Below, piece by piece: positions 56,432 to 64,000 of a DNA stretch of 64,000 bases. A program made the translations under genes and the position numbers. Under the pieces are notes generated by a model. That model was not told the origin of the DNA and ran no database searches. It saw only the letters and a program-made list of their open reading frames with translations. Origin of the DNA: Bifidobacterium colobi. GTDB lineage: Bacteria > Actinomycetota > Actinomycetes > Actinomycetales > Bifidobacteriaceae. The stretch's first letter is position 1, and each line of letters begins with the position of its first letter. The stretch lies in contig NZ_JAFEJU010000001.1 in assembly GCF_018555455.1 (NCBI RefSeq), positions 530,908 to 594,907 on the forward strand. Direction: 5' to 3'.

Positions 56432-57735
56432 TCGTTTGCCTGCCTGTTCTTCTTCCTAGCGTAAAGCCACGCGATTTTGCGCTCGTTCGGGTAGCTCAAC
56501 ACGTCATCCAAATCATCGAAACGTACCCAAATGGCATCCTCGGCCTCATGATCGGGATCGCCTTCCACTGTCAATTCGCCGCCGGTCTGGCGCAGTGCGA
56601 AATGATGCACCAGCTTATGCACGCGCTGCGTGGTGCCGGTGAACCAGTAGTCGATAGTGGCAATGGAATCGATGACTTCGCCCAAAATGCCGGTTTCCTC
56701 ATGCACTTCGCGCACAGCCGTCTGTTGCGGGGTCTCGCCCTTTTCGATATGTCCCTTCGGCAAGCACCATTCCAGATGGCCGGACCTGGAATGGCGGGCG
56801 ATGATGGCCACGCGATTCTGATCGTCGAAAATCAGACCGCCTGCGGAATATTCGCGCACCACCGGCAGCTCCTGGGCATCCAGCGACGCGAACGTCGTAG
56901 GACCGTCGGAGGTGCGGCGTTGCGGCATCATAGCCGGAGTCGGGCCGGTTGCCGCAGCGCGGCGCATCGCAGTCGGTGCTGTTGCTGCTGGAGCCGACTG
57001 AGTTTTTGGCGCAGGCGCAATGTGCATGGTTGCCGCGGCAATCGCGCGCATTGCAGCCGCCGCCGACATCACTGGTGACGACTTCGCCGCAGTGTTTGCT
57101 GGTGTTGTTGCTTGGGCTTGGGAGGCTGGTTCAGCGGCTTGTGCCGGTTCGGTAGCCGCGGCTGCTGTCGAAGTGCCGATTTCGGCTGCCTCAGACGATG
57201 CTGCGGGTTCCGCTGGCGCAGCGGCATCAGCCGGTGCCGTGGTACCCGTTGGTGCTGTGGAGCGGGCGGAGGCATTGCCGAACACGGTTGCCGGATTCGG
57301 CATGATGGGCGCTCTGCGGGCGGGCGCTGGAGCCGCAGCCTCAACCATCGCGATTTGCTCCATCGTTTCCGTACCGGCTTCCGCGGCGATGCCATCGGTC
57401 TGTCCGGCGATGGTTTCGCTCGACGTGGCGATGGTCACCGTGGCTTTCATACCGAACACTGTGGCGGGCGTGGGAATATATGGTTCGCGTAGTGAGACGG
57501 GCTCACGCTCCGCGGGCGCGTCCGGCTGGGGGAGCGCGCTCTTGTTTGATGACGGAGCGGATACGGAAGCTGGAGACTCCGCTTGTGAATCTGTTGCGCC
57601 TGAAACTGCCGGAGCGTCAGAATCGGCGGAATTCTGCGGGGTTTGCGAGGTATACAGCAGCTTGTCTTGGGTATGGTTGCCCGCAGCATTGGGTGTTTGC
57701 CCAAGCATGTGGGCAAGGTCTGCGGGCGTAATCAT
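56428..57735 (-). CDS. Nudix hydrolase with long Ala/Pro-rich N-terminal region
   Basis: 435 residues from ATG 57735 (AAGGTGGAAAGC upstream). The C-terminal 150 residues form a Nudix domain with a complete box: GHIEKGETPQQTAVREVHEETGI. The preceding 285 residues are low-complexity Ala/Pro/Thr, with the motif PATVFG repeated (near PTPATVFGMKAT and PNPATVFGNASA). The Nudix gene upstream of murJ is conserved in Actinobacteria (MutT4-like position). The substrate is not identifiable. Confidence 0.83.
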   Translation of the reverse strand: MITPADLAHMLGQTPNAAGNHTQDKLLYTSQTPQNSADSDAPAVSGATDSQAESPASVSAPSSNKSALPQPDAPAEREPVSLREPYIPTPATVFGMKATVTIATSSETIAGQTDGIAAEAGTETMEQIAMVEAAAPAPARRAPIMPNPATVFGNASARSTAPTGTTAPADAAAPAEPAASSEAAEIGTSTAAAATEPAQAAEPASQAQATTPANTAAKSSPVMSAAAAMRAIAAATMHIAPAPKTQSAPAATAPTAMRRAAATGPTPAMMPQRRTSDGPTTFASLDAQELPVVREYSAGGLIFDDQNRVAIIARHSRSGHLEWCLPKGHIEKGETPQQTAVREVHEETGILGEVIDSIATIDYWFTGTTQRVHKLVHHFALRQTGGELTVEGDPDHEAEDAIWVRFDDLDDVLSYPNERKIAWLYARKKNRQANE

Positions 57736-57822
57736 GCTTTCCACCTTACTCAATCCCGTGTGCAGGTGGGGTAACGGTATGCTAGGAGGGCAGAAAAACG
57801 TCCACATAGGGGAAGGTGCCCA

Positions 57823-59238
57823 TTGGATTTCGAAGTGTGGCCCGAGGCGATTGAACTTGGCCGACTGTTCAAGGAACAGGGGTATGAGCTGGCGCTGGTC
57901 GGTGGACCGGTCAGGGATTTGCTGCTGCATAGGCGCAGCCATGACCTTGACTTCTGCTCATCGGCCCGGCCGGAGCAATTCGAGCCGATTCTGCGCCGTT
58001 GGGGGCATGACGGCTTCTGGGATATGGGCCGCAAATTCGGCACGCTGGGTGCCATGCGTCGGCGTGCGGACGGTACCGAAGTCAAAGTGGAAGTCACCAC
58101 ATACCGTTCGGACACCTACGACCCGGATTCACGCAAGCCGGAAGTCAATTATGGCGACACGCTGGAAGGTGATCTTTCCCGCCGTGATTTCACTGTGAAT
58201 GCCATGGCGTTGCGTGTACCGGATCTGGAGTTCGTCGACCCGTTCGGTGGCGCCAGCGATTTGGCCAAGGGCGTGTTGCGCACGCCGGTGGATCCCCGCC
58301 AATCATTCGACGATGATCCGCTGCGCATGATGCGCGCGGTGCGATTCGTGGCGCAGCTTGGTTTCAGCATTGCCCCTGATGCCGCCGAAGCGATTACTTC
58401 GATGCGTGACCGTATTGAAATCGTATCCGCTGAGCGTGTGCGCGACGAGCTGACCAAACTCCTGCTCTCCGACCGTCCGCGCGCGGGACTTGAGGCTCTG
58501 GTGGATTCCGGGCTCGCGGACATCGTCTTCCCGGAGATTCCGGCATTGCAGTTGCAGATTGACGAACATCACCGTCATAAGGATGTGTTCGAGCACACGA
58601 TGATGGTGCTGGAGCGTGCGATTGCACTGGAAACCGGCCCGGATGGCCCGGTGCCAGCTCCTGATCTGACGCTGCGTTTGGCTGCGGTGATGCATGATAT
58701 CGGCAAGCCGAAGACCCGCCGATTCGAGCCGGGCGGCAAGGTGAGCTTCCACCATCATGATGCAGTGGGCGCCAAGATGACCCGCAAGCGGTTGAAGGCG
58801 TTGCGTTTCGACCATCATCTGGTGGAAGACGTGTCCGAACTGGTGAATCTGCACCTGCGCTTCCATGGATATGTGGATGAGCCGTGGACTGATTCCGCGG
58901 TTCGCCGCTACGTAAAGGATTCCGGTCACCTGTATGAGCGTTTGAACCGCCTGACCCGGGCGGATGCCACCACGCAGAACAAGCGGAAGGCGGCGATTTT
59001 CGCGCATGCAATGGATGAGATGGAAGAGCGCGTGCGCGAATTGAAGAAGAAGGAAGACTTCGACGCGATTCGCCCCGACTTGGACGGCAATGAGATCATG
59101 GCACTGCTGGATCTTGAACCCGGCCCGATGATCGGCCGCGCCTACAAGCACATGCTTGACTACCGTCTCGATAACGGTCCGGTGGACCACGATGTGGCCG
59201 TAGCCGAACTCAAGCGCTGGTACGCCGAAATCCAATAG
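57823..59238 (+). CDS. CCA tRNA nucleotidyltransferase
   Basis: Adds or repairs the 3' CCA of tRNAs, needed here because the two tRNA genes in the window lack encoded CCA. 471 residues from TTG 57823, with GGGGAAGG upstream and no in-frame ATG before it. The nucleotidyltransferase head has LVGGPVRDLLL and the catalytic HDLDFCSS. RRDFTVNAMAL and DDPLRMMRAVRFVAQLGF follow. A C-terminal HD domain (MHDIGKPKTRR) is present. Divergent from the Nudix gene. Confidence 0.93.
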   Translation: MDFEVWPEAIELGRLFKEQGYELALVGGPVRDLLLHRRSHDLDFCSSARPEQFEPILRRWGHDGFWDMGRKFGTLGAMRRRADGTEVKVEVTTYRSDTYDPDSRKPEVNYGDTLEGDLSRRDFTVNAMALRVPDLEFVDPFGGASDLAKGVLRTPVDPRQSFDDDPLRMMRAVRFVAQLGFSIAPDAAEAITSMRDRIEIVSAERVRDELTKLLLSDRPRAGLEALVDSGLADIVFPEIPALQLQIDEHHRHKDVFEHTMMVLERAIALETGPDGPVPAPDLTLRLAAVMHDIGKPKTRRFEPGGKVSFHHHDAVGAKMTRKRLKALRFDHHLVEDVSELVNLHLRFHGYVDEPWTDSAVRRYVKDSGHLYERLNRLTRADATTQNKRKAAIFAHAMDEMEERVRELKKKEDFDAIRPDLDGNEIMALLDLEPGPMIGRAYKHMLDYRLDNGPVDHDVAVAELKRWYAEIQ

Positions 59239-59274
59239 CACATCGCATCGGCCTGCGGCCGAAGACGTGTTGCA

Positions 59275-59316
59275 ATAGTGGAAGAGGCAGCCCGTGAAGG
59301 CTGCCTCTTCCACTAT
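59275..59316. terminator. bidirectional terminator
   Basis: 18-bp perfect arms (ATAGTGGAAGAGGCAGCC), 6-base loop, between the convergent CCA enzyme and LytR_C genes. No strong T-run. Confidence 0.8.
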
Positions 59317-59330
59317 CCGGTGTACATGGA

Positions 59331-59963
59331 CTACTGCTGTGCCGGATATGCGTCGTGCTTGGTGTCCGCCGGAAGCTTGGTCATCGAAGCCACGGCCTTG
59401 CAGCCTTCGATGCTCGTAATCTCCTTGCCTTCCTGCGGCGACTGCTTCTCATCCTTCAGATTGTTGAACGTGGCACCGAGCACCACATCAATCAGCTGAT
59501 CTTCGCGGGCAGTCATCACCATTGTGGCGTCAGTGAAGTTGCCGGCTACCGTGTAAGCCTGGTTCACTGCGTTCTTGCCGAAGTAAATCGTGGTGCGCTC
59601 CACATTAGTGGACGAATAGTTGCCGGTCTGCTGCATATCGAAGCCGCGCACGCCCAGCGCATCGCTGACTGCGGCGGCGAACTGTGCGTGGGAGGTACCG
59701 TTCAATACGCGCACGCCAACCGAATTGTTGTTCACATACTTGGCCTTGCCATCATCGCCCTTGACTGCGCACGGTGCGGGATTGCCATAGTTCGGCGAGG
59801 CGGCGCTGGTGGCTATCAAACCCAGGCCGCCGACGTGGAAGTTGAACAGTAGTGCGATGACCATAGCCACAGCCAACACTGCACCACTGATGGAAAATAC
59901 GATGGTCTGGCGATGGCGGATATACCGTTTGCGGGCCTGACGTTCGTCAATCTGTTGTGGCAT
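59331..59963 (-). CDS. membrane-anchored LytR C-terminal domain protein
   Basis: 210 residues: a short basic cytoplasmic part, one membrane segment (about 23-50, TIVFSISGAVLAVAMVIALLF), then a LytR_C domain (VGVRVLNGTSHAQFAAAVSDALGVRGF, IYFGKNAVNQAYTVAGNF). It lacks the LCP catalytic domain, so it is not a wall-polymer ligase. Role unknown. GGAAG precedes ATG 59963. Confidence 0.82.
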   Translation of the reverse strand: MPQQIDERQARKRYIRHRQTIVFSISGAVLAVAMVIALLFNFHVGGLGLIATSAASPNYGNPAPCAVKGDDGKAKYVNNNSVGVRVLNGTSHAQFAAAVSDALGVRGFDMQQTGNYSSTNVERTTIYFGKNAVNQAYTVAGNFTDATMVMTAREDQLIDVVLGATFNNLKDEKQSPQEGKEITSIEGCKAVASMTKLPADTKHDAYPAQQ

Positions 59964-60006
59964 CGTTCAACTTCCTTCACTTAAGTGACTTGTTGCTACC
60001 TTAGCG

Positions 60007-60957
60007 TTACTGGGTGACGCAAATAACCGGTGTTGCGGGAGCCTTGGCTCGAATGATGCGGTCGGCCGCATCCTGCAGCACCCACGAATCAATGATGTGT
60101 TGTGCAGCGGCTTCGGTGGGCGCAAACGCCACTACCGAGGGGCCTGAACCGGAGACGAAAGCCTGACTGGCTCCCGCTTCGAGCGCGGCTGTGATGGCTT
60201 TGCCGCTGCGCGGGTGCAGGCTGATTGCCGCAGCCTGCAAATGATTACGGTCTGCGGCTCCCGCACCCATTGCATCGAACGTGTGGTATACCTCAGGGGT
60301 GCTCAGCTGTGACTGATAGGCGCCGATGATGACTTCGCCGGCGAATCCCTGACTGCTCAGCTCGAGAGCCAGTGGGTCGGTGGGGTCGATGTCTTCGATC
60401 TGTTCGCCGAATCCAGTGCCTCGCGCGAGGCCGCCGGTCAGACAGAACGGCATATCGGCGCCGAGTGTGGCGGCGATGGTGCGCAGCTTGGCAATGGGCC
60501 AGTTGAGATTCCAAAGTCGATCGATGGCGAGCATGGCGGCCGCCGCATCCGCGGATCCGCCGCCGAGTCCTGCGCCCACGGGAATACGCTTGGTGATGGT
60601 CAGCGCCACATCCGGCTCTCTGCCGGCGGCTTCGGCCATAGCGAACAAAGCGAGCACCGCATGATTGCGGCGCATATCGCTGCTGGAAGAGGCAAGATCG
60701 CCCAGATGCGCGCCTTCCAGCTCCAGGGAGAATCCGGTTCCGGGCGCTTTGGCGGTCGCCGTGACCGTATCGTAGACGCCAACCGCGCAATAGATGGTAT
60801 CCAAAGCGTGGCGTCCGCCCCACTCGGCGTGCGTGGGACCTACAGCAAGCGTGAGGTTGGTTTTGGCTGGACAATCCACACGAACCGTGATGGATTGTGG
60901 CTGCATGGCGTATTCAGCATGCAGCTGTTCGATGGTGGGTGCGATGGCGGTGGTCAT
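60007..60957 (-). CDS. ispE: 4-diphosphocytidyl-2-C-methyl-D-erythritol kinase
   Basis: GHMP kinase of the methylerythritol phosphate isoprenoid pathway. 316 residues. N-terminal PAKTNLTLAVG, ATP loop VGAGLGGGSADAAAAM, C-terminal SGSGPSVVAF. It overlaps rsmA by 4 bases (ATGA), the common rsmA-ispE order. Confidence 0.93.
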   Translation of the reverse strand: MTTAIAPTIEQLHAEYAMQPQSITVRVDCPAKTNLTLAVGPTHAEWGGRHALDTIYCAVGVYDTVTATAKAPGTGFSLELEGAHLGDLASSSSDMRRNHAVLALFAMAEAAGREPDVALTITKRIPVGAGLGGGSADAAAAMLAIDRLWNLNWPIAKLRTIAATLGADMPFCLTGGLARGTGFGEQIEDIDPTDPLALELSSQGFAGEVIIGAYQSQLSTPEVYHTFDAMGAGAADRNHLQAAAISLHPRSGKAITAALEAGASQAFVSGSGPSVVAFAPTEAAAQHIIDSWVLQDAADRIIRAKAPATPVICVTQ

Positions 60958-61874
60958 GCTCGCTCCGTTGCGCCTTCGGCGTTGTTTGGCAGTGCGGCGG
61001 CCAGTGCGGCGAATTCGCCGATGGTCAGCGTTTCTCCGCGGCGGGTCGGGTCGATGCCGGCCGTCTCGAACGCTTCGGCGGGTACCAGATGCTTCAACGC
61101 CGCATGCAGGGTTTTGCGACGCTGGCCGAATGCGGCGTCAATGAGCTTGAACACCTGCTCGCGGTCCGGGGTGTGCTCCGCGGCTGCGGCCGGGTTTGCC
61201 GGATCGTTGGCGGTGTAGCGGGTGAATTTCACCAGTGCCGAGTCCACGTTCGGGGCTGGCCAGAACACGTTGCGGCCAATGGTGCCCACACGTTCGGCGG
61301 TACCGTACCAGGCGAGTTTCACACTGGGGGTGCCGTAGATTTTCGAACCGGGCTTAGCGGCCAGACGATCTGCCACTTCCTTTTGCACCATCACGAGGAA
61401 CGAGCCGAGATTATCGAAGCGTTCCAGCAAGGTGAGCAGAATCGGGGTGGCCACGTTGTAGGGCAGGTTGGCTACCAGCGTGAACGATGCGTCATCGTTG
61501 AAATCCGGCACGTTCTGCGGGGTTACGGTCAATGCGTCACGATTGACCACCCGCAAACGATCGGCGGCCTCAGGCATGAATTCGGCTACGGTGCTGGGCA
61601 GGCGCTCGGCCAGCGGCGGATCGATTTCCACAGCGGTCATGCTTGCGCCGGTTTCCAAAATCGCCAAGGTCAGCGACCCCAAGCCGGGGCCGACTTCCAT
61701 CACATGATCGGTGCCGGTCACTCCGGCCTCGCGTACGATGCGGCGCACAGTGCCCGGGTCGATCACGAAGTTCTGGCCGAACTTCTTCGTGGGGCTTACG
61801 CCGGCATCGGCTGCAATACGGCGAATGTCGGCCGCTCCCAGCAGATGGCCGGTGGAAGGGGTGTTGTCAGTCAT
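60954..61874 (-). CDS. rsmA: 16S rRNA (adenine1518/1519-N6)-dimethyltransferase
   Basis: KsgA enzyme, 306 residues. GQNFVIDPGTVRRIV is the typical start, the SAM loop is EVGPGLGSLTLAIL, and the catalytic motif is NLPYNVATPIL. AAGGAAC precedes ATG 61874. It acts late in 30S assembly. The upstream gene, 21 bp away on the same strand, encodes a transglycosylase. Confidence 0.95.
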   Translation of the reverse strand: MTDNTPSTGHLLGAADIRRIAADAGVSPTKKFGQNFVIDPGTVRRIVREAGVTGTDHVMEVGPGLGSLTLAILETGASMTAVEIDPPLAERLPSTVAEFMPEAADRLRVVNRDALTVTPQNVPDFNDDASFTLVANLPYNVATPILLTLLERFDNLGSFLVMVQKEVADRLAAKPGSKIYGTPSVKLAWYGTAERVGTIGRNVFWPAPNVDSALVKFTRYTANDPANPAAAAEHTPDREQVFKLIDAAFGQRRKTLHAALKHLVPAEAFETAGIDPTRRGETLTIGEFAALAAALPNNAEGATERA

Positions 61875-61895
61875 AGTGATTGTTCCTTGCGATCT

Positions 61896-63353
61896 TTAAT
61901 ACCAGCCGGTTGCTTCGGAATGCGCCCAAGCCGCGGACGGACTACCGTAGCGTTGCGCAATGTACCATAAGCCCCAATCGATTTGCACGGCGCCATCATC
62001 ACGGTAGTTTGCGCCGAACGCAGCCATCTTGCTGGCAGGCAGTGATTGCGGAATGCCATAGGCGCCGGAGTAGGCGTTTTCCGCATACCACAGCCAGCTG
62101 GACTCACGATTCCACAGCTTCACCAAGCAATCCCAGTCGTTGCCGGTCCATCCGCGCTGTGCTGCAGCACCGGCTGCATAGGCTTGTGCCTGAGCCACTG
62201 TCGGATGCCAGAGGCGGCCAGACGGCGAGGGATCCGTGTTTGTATTGCCGTTGTTGGAGTTATTGCCGGAGTTGTTCGAATTGTTGTTATTCGAGTTGTT
62301 GTTCCCGGAATTGTTGTTGGTGTTGCCTCCATTGTTCTCGGAATTGCTGTTGTTGCCTGAGTTGCCGGAGTTGTTGGTGGAGGAGTCGTTCTTGCCGGAT
62401 TCATTGGAACCGGCATCGGCCTTGTTGTCGGAGCTGGAGTTATTCGAGTCGGATTTGCCGGAATCAGACGAAGAGCCGTTGGTATTGCTATCCGTCTTCG
62501 GCTTGGCCGGGCCGACCGCGATGATCTGGTCGATGGCCATTTTGGTGATGGTTTCGGACTTCAACGTTTCGGATTCCGCCACACCGTCCACATACGTGAC
62601 GCTATACACCTGGGTTTTCTCACCGTTGACGCCCTGTTGACGAACCTCGCTCTGGCCTTCGGCGAGATTCGGGTCGATGATGGTCTGCGTTTCGAATGGA
62701 ATCGGCACCGTGCGGGTTTCCTCGCCGTGGGTCACGCGCTTGACGCGCAGAATGGTTTCATCACCATCCTTTTCCACGCTGACGCGATCCTCTTTGCCGA
62801 GCACAATGCCCTTGGAATCAAGAATCGAGGCGGCTGGCAACTTGCCATTGGGAGCCACCGAGCTCTTGCCGTCGGCAATCACCGTCACCGGGCCGTCCTG
62901 GTTGATGACCAGGCCGCCGGTGAGCTGATTGTAGACGTTGTTGATATCCACGGTGATTTTGTTGGCCTTCGCATTGTTCTCTTTGAAGAAGCCCAACAGC
63001 TGGTCGGCGCTGGTGGCCACCGTCCAGAACGGCACTTCGGTGCCATCGATGTTGATGGTGGTCTGGTAGGCGGAGCGCACGGTGACCACCGCATGATTGG
63101 CGAGGCGGTTGCCGGAAGACGTCTCGACGATGTCATGGGATTTGACGTCGATGCCCTGTTCTTCAAGCAGGCGAGTGGCGGTCATTGCATAGGTGGTGAC
63201 CTGGGTGGTTTTGCCGTTCACGTTCAGTGCCACTGATTTCCGGGCAGTGAAGGCAAACGATCCAATCATCGAAACCGCAACCGCCACCGTGCAAGCAATT
63301 ACGCGGATGCGACGCAGTGTAACAAACCGCTGCGGGGTCCAACGCCGTGCCAT
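61896..63353 (-). CDS. secreted lytic transglycosylase-like protein with DUF348 and G5 domains
   Basis: 485 residues. N-terminal signal or anchor (19-38), DUF348 ubiquitin-like repeats (about 38-190), a G5 domain (about 195-275), a striking Asn/Ser/Gly linker (about 285-375), then an SLT-like C-terminal domain with the presumed catalytic Glu in LWNRESSWLW and AYGIPQSLPASKM. The layout is that of Rpf/YabE-like wall hydrolases. It lies upstream of rsmA and ispE, as Rpf genes do in other Actinobacteria. Confidence 0.87.
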   Translation of the reverse strand: MARRWTPQRFVTLRRIRVIACTVAVAVSMIGSFAFTARKSVALNVNGKTTQVTTYAMTATRLLEEQGIDVKSHDIVETSSGNRLANHAVVTVRSAYQTTINIDGTEVPFWTVATSADQLLGFFKENNAKANKITVDINNVYNQLTGGLVINQDGPVTVIADGKSSVAPNGKLPAASILDSKGIVLGKEDRVSVEKDGDETILRVKRVTHGEETRTVPIPFETQTIIDPNLAEGQSEVRQQGVNGEKTQVYSVTYVDGVAESETLKSETITKMAIDQIIAVGPAKPKTDSNTNGSSSDSGKSDSNNSSSDNKADAGSNESGKNDSSTNNSGNSGNNSNSENNGGNTNNNSGNNNSNNNNSNNSGNNSNNGNTNTDPSPSGRLWHPTVAQAQAYAAGAAAQRGWTGNDWDCLVKLWNRESSWLWYAENAYSGAYGIPQSLPASKMAAFGANYRDDGAVQIDWGLWYIAQRYGSPSAAWAHSEATGWY

Positions 63354-63488
63354 ATCCCATCTCTTCCTATCGCGAATACTTACCGTCCACCATCGTAACG
63401 GCTGGTCTGGTATGTGCCGTGTGATGGACGGCCACCGTTACCATACCTGCCCGGATTGCCGCCCGACCGCCTCGGGTCGCCTCTCGCG

Positions 63489-63558
63489 CGACGGATTCCC
63501 CGGAATGTAGCGAAAAAGCCCCTTGCGAGGCCCCAATTTCGACGGATTCCCCGGAATC
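63489..63558. repeat. two copies of an 18-bp dyad near the IS end
   Basis: CGACGGATTCCCCGGAAT occurs at 63489-63506 and 63540-63557, 51 bp apart. The second forms GGATTCC-cc-GGAATCC. The 337-bp gap 63354-63690 shows no gene; the left end of the insertion sequence probably lies at about 63560-63600. Confidence 0.55.
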
Positions 63559-63690
63559 CAGCAGAAAATGCCGGGCTATAGGAACTTTTGTGGTGTTTAT
63601 ACCCGGGGTTTGGCCTTGTGCGAGTAGGCGTGTCGGGGTGTTATTTTTCCCGGCGGGAAAATAGGGGCGTTCCGGTGGTGGGCTGGGTCT

Positions 63691-64000
63691 ATGAGAACGA
63701 GATCCAGCAAGGCGAAACAATGCCCGGTCTGCGGGCGGCCGATGAGGAAGAACGGGCTGACGGCGAAGGGGACGCAGCGTTGGAAGTGCACGGTTTGCTC
63801 ACTGAGCTCGACCATGCCGCAGGAGAGGGCCGCGCGCGGCAGGCAGCTCGACGCGTTCCTCGGCTGGCTGCTCGGCCGCGCGTCCCAGTCCGAGTGCGAC
63901 GCGAACGGCGACGCGAGGGCGCTGCGCAAGCGGACCGCGTGGTGCTGGAACATCCGGCCCGTCATCCCGCCGCCGATCGTCAGGCACCGCACGGTGATGG
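63691..64000 (+). mobile_element. IS1249-like transposase, N-terminal part, cut by window end
   Basis: ATG 63691 opens a frame that runs off the window. Cys at 11, 14, 33 and 36 (CPVC, CTVC) form a zinc ribbon, followed by LDAFLGWLLGRASQ and RTAWCWNIRPVIP, which resemble IS1249-type (IS256 group) transposases of Bifidobacterium. This is recognition from memory. The terminal inverted repeat could not be fixed without the other end. Confidence 0.68.

Noticed and set aside
63597..63992. Minus-strand ORF of 131 codons at the right edge
   Set aside because: It is antisense to the zinc-ribbon transposase start, whose plus-strand frame has ordered Cys motifs and stays open to the window end.

Overview
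The window is chromosomal DNA of a high-GC actinobacterium. It is most consistent with Bifidobacterium, probably the B. longum group. The basis is the replication-origin gene order (gyrA, gyrB, DUF721, recF, dnaN, oriC, dnaA, then rpmH, rnpA, yidD, yidC, jag, rsmG, parA, parB), the several LacI-type sugar regulators with glycoside hydrolases, and the mviN/murJ block with a pseudokinase-like partner. The genus call is recognition of gene content and protein sequence, not a database search.

Layout. 0-9 kb: end of a CNNM/CorC transporter-like gene, dps, a gluconate utilisation cluster (gntP, gntK, gnd) divergent from its FadR/GntR regulator, a 31-bp perfect inverted repeat, a YgjP-type metallopeptidase and an intracellular GH20 hexosaminidase. 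9-16.5 kb: tRNA-Ile and tRNA-Ala, a membrane O-acyltransferase, a DUF5692-like membrane protein under a promoter with two TTGAC-N5-GTCAA sites, a VWA protein and a macro-domain/HTH fusion, and gdhA. 16.5-23 kb: lacZ (GH2) divergent from a LacI regulator, then a deletion scar holding the ends of a sugar permease and an arabinofuranosidase, then a second LacI regulator. 23-40 kb: the replication and segregation core, with DnaA-box clusters at oriC, upstream of dnaA and upstream of parA, and four parS sites (three here, one at 41.8 kb).

40-44.7 kb is accessory DNA: two intact AAA ATPases of the ATPase-plus-PD-(D/E)XK type (DUF234 and DUF4143 kinds), a broken third one, and C-terminal pieces of a type ISP restriction enzyme and a MazF toxin. 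Each of the three ATPase genes is preceded by its own set of regularly spaced dyad repeats: 15-bp tandem, 40-bp period and 33-bp period. This is the most unusual structure in the window. 44.7-49 kb: a DUF5060-type glycoside hydrolase, an MFS transporter and a third LacI regulator.

49-63.4 kb is cell-envelope and housekeeping: trxB, a pseudokinase-like membrane protein, murJ, a large secreted DUF6049-like protein, a Nudix hydrolase with a long Ala/Pro-rich N-terminus, the CCA-adding enzyme, a LytR_C protein, ispE, rsmA and a G5/DUF348 lytic transglycosylase. The window ends inside an IS1249-like transposase with an N-terminal zinc ribbon. Gene orientation switches near dnaA/rpmH, as expected at an origin.
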